A stretch of 64,000 nt of DNA from JANQOH01 sp965243325 (GTDB taxonomy: Bacteria > Pseudomonadota > Alphaproteobacteria > UBA7887). Within the stretch, counting starts at the first letter, position 1, and every line of letters starts with the position of its first letter. Positions 60,016-64,000 of the stretch are shown piece by piece. The stretch lies in NCBI GenBank assembly GCA_965243325.1, contig CBDEUQ010000003.1, forward strand, positions 1,612,001 through 1,676,000. Reading direction: 5' to 3'. A program made the translations under genes and the position numbers. The notes beneath the pieces are model-generated. The model was not told the DNA's origin, made no database searches, and worked only from the letters and a program-made list of their open reading frames with translations.

Positions 60016-61131
60016 ATGGAAGACTTCGTCCACGAAACGTACAGCCAGCGCGTGGTGTTCGGCGCCGGCGCCTTCGCCAGCGCGGCGGAGGAAATCGAGC
60101 GGCTCGGCGCCGGGCGGCTGCTGATCGTCACCACGCCGTCGAACCGCGCGCGGGCCGAGGAGCTCGCCGCGGCGCTGGCACCGCGGCCGGCGGCGACGAT
60201 CGGCGACGCGCGCCAGCACGTGCCGTTCGCGCAGGCCGAGGCGGCCCGTGCCGCGGCGCGCGAGGCGGGCGCGGAAGCGGTGGTCGCCATCGGCGGCGGG
60301 ACGCCGCTCGGGCTCGCCAAGGCGGTCGCGTTGACCGAGGAGATCCCGGTCGTCGCCGTGCCGACCACCTATTCGGGCTCGGAGATGACCGGCATCGTCG
60401 GCATCACGCGCGACGGCGTGAAGAGGACGCAGGCCGGCGCATTCGTCCGGCCGCGCGCGGTGATCTACGATCCGACGCTGACGCTGGGTCTGGCGCCGCG
60501 CGCGACCGCGGGCAGCGGCATGAACGCCGTCGCGCACGCGATCGAGGCGCTGTACGTCGCCGCGGCGAACCCCGTCTCCAGCCTGCTCGCCGAGGCCGGA
60601 CTCGCCGCGCTCGCCGCCGGCATTCCCGGCGCGGTCCGCGATCCGAGCGACGTCGAGGCGCGAACGCGGGCGCTCTACGGCGCCTGGCTCGCCGGCAGCG
60701 CGCTGGGAGCGACGGGTATCGCGCTGCACCACCGCCTGTGCCACGTGCTCGGCGGGACCTGGGGTCTCGACCACGGCGACACGAATGCGGTGGTCATCCC
60801 GCACACCGTGCATTACAACGCGCCGGCGGCCGCGGTCGCGGTCGCGCGCGCGGCGCGCGCGATGGGGGCGACCGACGGCGGGCGGGACGAGACGGCCGCG
60901 GCGACGGCGGCGCCGTTCCTGTTCGACTTCGTCACCGGCCTCGGCGGGCCGACCGGCCTCGCCGAACTGGGCCTCGAGCGAAGCGCGCTCGACGAGGCGG
61001 CGGCGCTCGCCGCGGCGCACACAAGCGACAATCCGCGTCCGGTCTCGCCGGACGCGATCCGCGACCTGCTGGAAGACGCCTGGCACGGCCGCCGGCCGGG
61101 CGCGGCGAAGAGCGAAGGAGAACGACGATGA
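60016..61131 (+). CDS. Maleylacetate reductase-type iron-containing alcohol dehydrogenase
   Basis: A 371-residue group-III alcohol dehydrogenase family member. IGGGTPLGLAKAVAL binds the dinucleotide. PTTYSGSEMTGIVGIT and HHRLCHVLGGTWGLDHGDTN are hallmarks of maleylacetate reductases, which convert maleylacetate to 3-oxoadipate in hydroxyquinol or chlorocatechol breakdown. The start at 60016 opens with FVHETYSQRVVFG, typical for the family. It overlaps the RraA-like gene by four bases. Confidence 0.85.
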   Translation: MEDFVHETYSQRVVFGAGAFASAAEEIERLGAGRLLIVTTPSNRARAEELAAALAPRPAATIGDARQHVPFAQAEAARAAAREAGAEAVVAIGGGTPLGLAKAVALTEEIPVVAVPTTYSGSEMTGIVGITRDGVKRTQAGAFVRPRAVIYDPTLTLGLAPRATAGSGMNAVAHAIEALYVAAANPVSSLLAEAGLAALAAGIPGAVRDPSDVEARTRALYGAWLAGSALGATGIALHHRLCHVLGGTWGLDHGDTNAVVIPHTVHYNAPAAAVAVARAARAMGATDGGRDETAAATAAPFLFDFVTGLGGPTGLAELGLERSALDEAAALAAAHTSDNPRPVSPDAIRDLLEDAWHGRRPGAAKSEGERR

Positions 61132-61838
61132 ACGACCTGCCGGACCGCGCCGAGGATCTCGATGCCTTGCGGGCGCTCGATACGCCGTCGGTGTGCAACG
61201 CCATCGAGATCGTTGCGCCCGAACGGCGCGCCTGGGGCTTCACGACCCGGACGCTGCACTGCGTCCGCCCCGAGCTCGGGGCCATGGTCGGCTATGCGCG
61301 CACGGCGACGATCCGGGCCAAGCGGCCGTCGGCGGCCGAGCCGGAGGCACTGCGCGAGACGCGGTTCGGCTATATCGACTATCTCGCCGCCGGCCCCGGG
61401 CCGACGATCAGCGTCGTCCAGGATCTCGACGACGGCGAAGCGGGTTTCGGCTCCTTCTGGGGCGAGGTGAACTCGAATGTCCACAAGTCGCTCGGCTGCC
61501 TCGGCACCGTCACCAACGGCAGCGCCCGCGACCTCGACGTTCTCGCGGAGGGCTTCCAGATCCTCGCCGGCGTCGTCGCGCCGAGCCACGGCTTCGTCCA
61601 CGTGGTCGACTACGACTGTCCGGTGAGCGTCGCCGGCATGGTCGTCGAATCCGGCGATCTGCTGCACGCCGACCGGCACGGCGCGGTCGTCATCCCCGCC
61701 GGTACGGTACGCGCGGTCGTCGACGCGGCGGCGCTGATCGCGCGGCGCGAGGCGGTCGTCATCGGCGCCGCCCGCAGGCCCGGCGCCGACGCCGCCGCGA
61801 TCAAGGACGCGATGCGCGCGTCGGCCAAGGTGACCTGA
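61128..61838 (+). CDS. RraA-family protein (hydroxy-methyl-oxoglutarate aldolase-like)
   Basis: A 236-residue protein of the RraA/HMG-aldolase fold. The core motif GTVTNGSARDLD stands for the usual G-x-D-G-x-x-R-D, and HGAVVIPAG is conserved. The first family Asp is Asn here. Members include divalent-metal 4-hydroxy-4-methyl-2-oxoglutarate/oxaloacetate lyases and the RNase E inhibitor RraA. Coupling with maleylacetate reductase points to catabolism rather than RNA control. GAAGGAG precedes the ATG. Confidence 0.82.
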   Translation: MNDLPDRAEDLDALRALDTPSVCNAIEIVAPERRAWGFTTRTLHCVRPELGAMVGYARTATIRAKRPSAAEPEALRETRFGYIDYLAAGPGPTISVVQDLDDGEAGFGSFWGEVNSNVHKSLGCLGTVTNGSARDLDVLAEGFQILAGVVAPSHGFVHVVDYDCPVSVAGMVVESGDLLHADRHGAVVIPAGTVRAVVDAAALIARREAVVIGAARRPGADAAAIKDAMRASAKVT

Positions 61839-61943
61839 AACGGCGGCGGCAGGGACCGGGACGCGCGGGCCGGCGAGGCTCTGGCCGGCCCCCGCCGCCG
61901 GTGATAGTTTGCGCCGCCGCGACGGCAGGGGAGGGCGGAGACC

Positions 61944-62642
61944 ATGGCGGAAGCGAAACGAACGGCGCTGATCGTCGGGGCGGGCGGCGGGCTGAGCGCG
62001 TCGCTGGCGCGCCTCTTCGCGCGCGAGGGCATGGCCGTGGCGCTGGCCGCGCGCGACACCGGCAAGCTCGCCGGCCTGTGCGCCGAGACCGGCGCCCGGG
62101 CGCAGGCGTGCGACGCCACCGACGAGAGCGCCGTGGCGGCGCTGTTCGACTGGCTCGACGAAGGCTTCGGCACGCCCGCGATCGTGGTCTACAACCCGAG
62201 CGCGCGCACCCGCGCGCCGGTCGTCGACCTGGTGCCGGGCGACGTCGCGGACGCGCTCGCGGTGACCGCGTTCGGCGGCTTCCTCGTCGGCCAGCAGGCG
62301 GCGCGGCGGATGACCGCCGCGGGCGAGGGCGCGATCCTGTTCACCGGCGCCTCGGCGAGCGTCAAGGGCTACGCCAACTCGTCGTGCTTCGCGATGGGGA
62401 AGTTCGCCCTGCGCGGCCTCGCCCAGAGCATGGCCCGGGAGCTGGCGCCGAAGAACGTGCACGTCGCCCATTTCGTCATCGACGGCAGCATCCTGAACCC
62501 CGGGCGCAGCGAGCCGCCGGAGGCGCCGGACTCGATGCTGCGCCCCGACGCGATCGCCGAGACCTATCTCGCCGTGGCGCGCCAGCCGCGCAGCGCCTGG
62601 ACGTGGGAGGTCGAGGTCAGGCCCTGGGTGGAGACGTTCTGA
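61944..62642 (+). CDS. Atypical short-chain dehydrogenase/reductase lacking the catalytic Tyr
   Basis: A 232-residue SDR-fold protein related to the product of 12115-12828. The N-terminal loop IVGAGGGLSASLA is degenerate, NAG is replaced by YNPSA (83-87), and the YxxxK position reads F149-A-M-G-K153. FTGASASVKGY and VVGQQAARRM-like FLVGQQAARRM are shared with the paralogue. It lies 105 bases after the RraA-like gene, same strand, and may belong to that operon. The reaction is unknown. Confidence 0.83.
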   Translation: MAEAKRTALIVGAGGGLSASLARLFAREGMAVALAARDTGKLAGLCAETGARAQACDATDESAVAALFDWLDEGFGTPAIVVYNPSARTRAPVVDLVPGDVADALAVTAFGGFLVGQQAARRMTAAGEGAILFTGASASVKGYANSSCFAMGKFALRGLAQSMARELAPKNVHVAHFVIDGSILNPGRSEPPEAPDSMLRPDAIAETYLAVARQPRSAWTWEVEVRPWVETF

Positions 62643-62669
62643 TTTCGCCAATCGCGCCGAGCGCGCCGC

Positions 62670-63224
62670 CTACGCCGCCTCGCGCCACTTGATCGTGCAG
62701 CCCATCGACGGAATCTGCTCCTCCGGCCCCTTGCCGGTCTCGGCGATCAGCTTCATCGCTTCGTAGAGATCGCGCCGCGCGCCGGGCACCGGCGCCGTCT
62801 TCGAGGCGTCGAGCCGGCCGCGGTACTGCAACCCCAGCCTGGCGTCGAAGCCGAAGAAATCCGGCGTGCACACCGCGCCCCAGCCGCGCGCCACGTCCTG
62901 GTTCTCGTCGTACAGGTAGGGGAAGGGGAACGCCTTCTCGCGCGCCAGGCGCTTCATGTTCTCGAAGCTGTCTTCCGGGTAGGCCTCGGGGTCGTTCGCG
63001 CTCACCGCCACGAACGAGACGCCGAGCTTCGCAAGGTCGTTCGCGTCGCGGATCAGCAGGTCGTGAATGGCCTTCACGTAGGGGCAGTGGTTGCACATGA
63101 ACACCACGACGGTGCCCTTGGGCCCGCGCAGGTCGGCGAGCCGGCGGGTCGCGCCATCGACGCCGGGCAGGGTGAAGGGCGGCGCCGGCCAGCCGAAATC
63201 GCAGATGGGTTGAGTTCCAGCCAT
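62670..63224 (-). CDS. Thioredoxin-fold (AhpC/TSA-Redoxin type) protein
   Basis: A 184-residue single-domain protein with CNHCPYVK (about residues 44-51), the motif of a thioredoxin family protein group related to peroxiredoxins. DFGWPAPPFTLPGVDG and TVVVFMCNHCPYVKA are typical. GCGAGGAC precedes the start at 63224; the ATG at 63251 lacks a good site. It probably has disulfide or peroxide reductase activity. IS copy 4 lies 82 bases upstream. Confidence 0.86.
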   Translation of the reverse strand: MAGTQPICDFGWPAPPFTLPGVDGATRRLADLRGPKGTVVVFMCNHCPYVKAIHDLLIRDANDLAKLGVSFVAVSANDPEAYPEDSFENMKRLAREKAFPFPYLYDENQDVARGWGAVCTPDFFGFDARLGLQYRGRLDASKTAPVPGARRDLYEAMKLIAETGKGPEEQIPSMGCTIKWREAA

Positions 63225-63306
63225 CGTCTGTCCTCGCAGGTCTGTCGTCACGCAGGGGGCCGATTATGGCAGACGCGGCGCGGATTCCCCAGCCCGTCCG
63301 CTCGCG

Positions 63307-64000
63307 GGTGACGTAAGAATTTATGTGTCAGGTGGGAAGGGGGTACTCCCTGTGGTGACGACAACCACAAACAGGAGCACCCCGCATGTCCCAGCAAGCT
63401 GCGACGATCATGAGCCTACCCCAGGCCTTTGAGGTGGTGAAGGAGATGCAGGCAGGCGGACTGGACTGGGGCGAGGGCTACCGCCCGCTCGGCCGCCAGG
63501 CGCTGGCCGAGATCATCGAGGGCCGGATGGCCGAGGCGGTGGATCGCTGGCTCGACAACCTCGACGCCGGCGCGATGCGCGACCGGCGCAACGGGACCTA
63601 CCGCCGCTGCCTGCTGAGCGAGCTCGGCGACATCGAGCTCAACGTGCCGCGCACCCGGCACTTCTGCCCGACCGGGGTTGTGAAGAGCTACGCAAGGCGC
63701 GCGCCGGAGATCGACCGTGCCATCCTGGCCGGCTTCGTGCTGGGGCTTTCGACGCGCAAGGTGGGCGAGGTCCTGCTGGCCCTGCTCGGGCGCCCGGTCT
63801 CGGCCGCGACGGTGAGCCGGGTCTCCAAGACGCTCGACATGGCGGTCGAGGCCTTCCACCGCAGGCCGCTGAAGAACGCCTACAAGGCGCTGATGCTCGA
63901 CGGCGTGGTGCTGGCCCGCAAGACCGGCGCCGGCGCGCTCAGGAGGCCGGTCCTGGTGGCGCTCGGCATCCGCCCCGACGGCAAGAAGGAGATCATCGAC
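63307..64000 (+). mobile_element. IS256-family insertion sequence, copy 4 (cut by window end)
   Basis: The left end and first 694 bp match the other copies, in the orientation of copies 2 and 3. The presumed left target base run is CGCTCGCG (63299-63306); the right end is outside the window, so the duplication cannot be checked. Confidence 0.95.
63386..64000 (+). CDS. IS256-family transposase (copy 4), partial at window edge
   Basis: The first 205 codons of the 397-residue transposase, including D172 of the catalytic triad. It is intact as far as visible. Confidence 0.95.
   Translation, partial: MSQQAATIMSLPQAFEVVKEMQAGGLDWGEGYRPLGRQALAEIIEGRMAEAVDRWLDNLDAGAMRDRRNGTYRRCLLSELGDIELNVPRTRHFCPTGVVKSYARRAPEIDRAILAGFVLGLSTRKVGEVLLALLGRPVSAATVSRVSKTLDMAVEAFHRRPLKNAYKALMLDGVVLARKTGAGALRRPVLVALGIRPDGKKEIID

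Overview
The window is a G+C-rich bacterial chromosome segment (roughly 70% by eye). Several features point to an alphaproteobacterium of the Rhodospirillales type. These are kdsB beside a membrane-anchored cytochrome c, a PopZ-family gene between tolC and valS, an imuA-imuB-dnaE2 mutagenesis cassette under a GAAC-N7-GAAC LexA box, a trimeric gatCAB amidotransferase, and ETF-ubiquinone oxidoreductase. No phage, CRISPR array, rRNA, replication origin or plasmid backbone was seen. One tRNA gene (Cys) is present.

1-21 kb: kdsB (cut by the window edge), cytochrome c, a Yej-type peptide ABC importer without its ATPase, a rhodanese, a molybdopterin oxidoreductase, two class-I aminotransferases around a dihaem cytochrome c, an atypical SDR, ETF-QO, a PcaD-like hydrolase, a HisN-like phosphatase, a divergent Sco1/cupredoxin pair, a Tat-type amidohydrolase with an FmdB zinc ribbon, a PhyH dioxygenase and a small DUF1640-like membrane protein.

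21-35 kb: bracketed by two inverted copies of a 1280-bp IS256-family element. It carries an AlkA-type glycosylase, an RND efflux pair, a bile-acid/Na+ symporter-type carrier and the SOS mutasome imuA-imuB-dnaE2.

35-48 kb: a haloalkane-dehalogenase-like hydrolase, an SDR plus Ldh2-type dehydrogenase operon, a small secreted peptide gene, tRNA-Cys, then PCMT-like, rhodanese, tolC, popZ, valS, ilvD and an enolase-superfamily enzyme.

48-64 kb: a third IS copy, RidA, a GH12-like lipoprotein of lower G+C, a 2-oxoacid dehydrogenase operon (E1alpha, E1beta, E2, E3), GST, gatCAB, a maleylacetate-reductase/RraA pair, a second atypical SDR, a thioredoxin-fold protein and a fourth IS copy running off the end.

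The IS copies appear identical and all lie between genes. The three complete ones have private 8-bp target duplications, so they look like recent independent insertions. Most of the window is housekeeping and catabolic metabolism. I found no clear multi-gene system that is new. The best leads are the lower-G+C GH12 lipoprotein, the pair of SDRs lacking the catalytic Tyr, the dehalogenase-like enzyme beside an IS, the PCMT-like protein without the usual substrate-loop motif, and a perfect 34-nt palindrome in front of an SDR operon.
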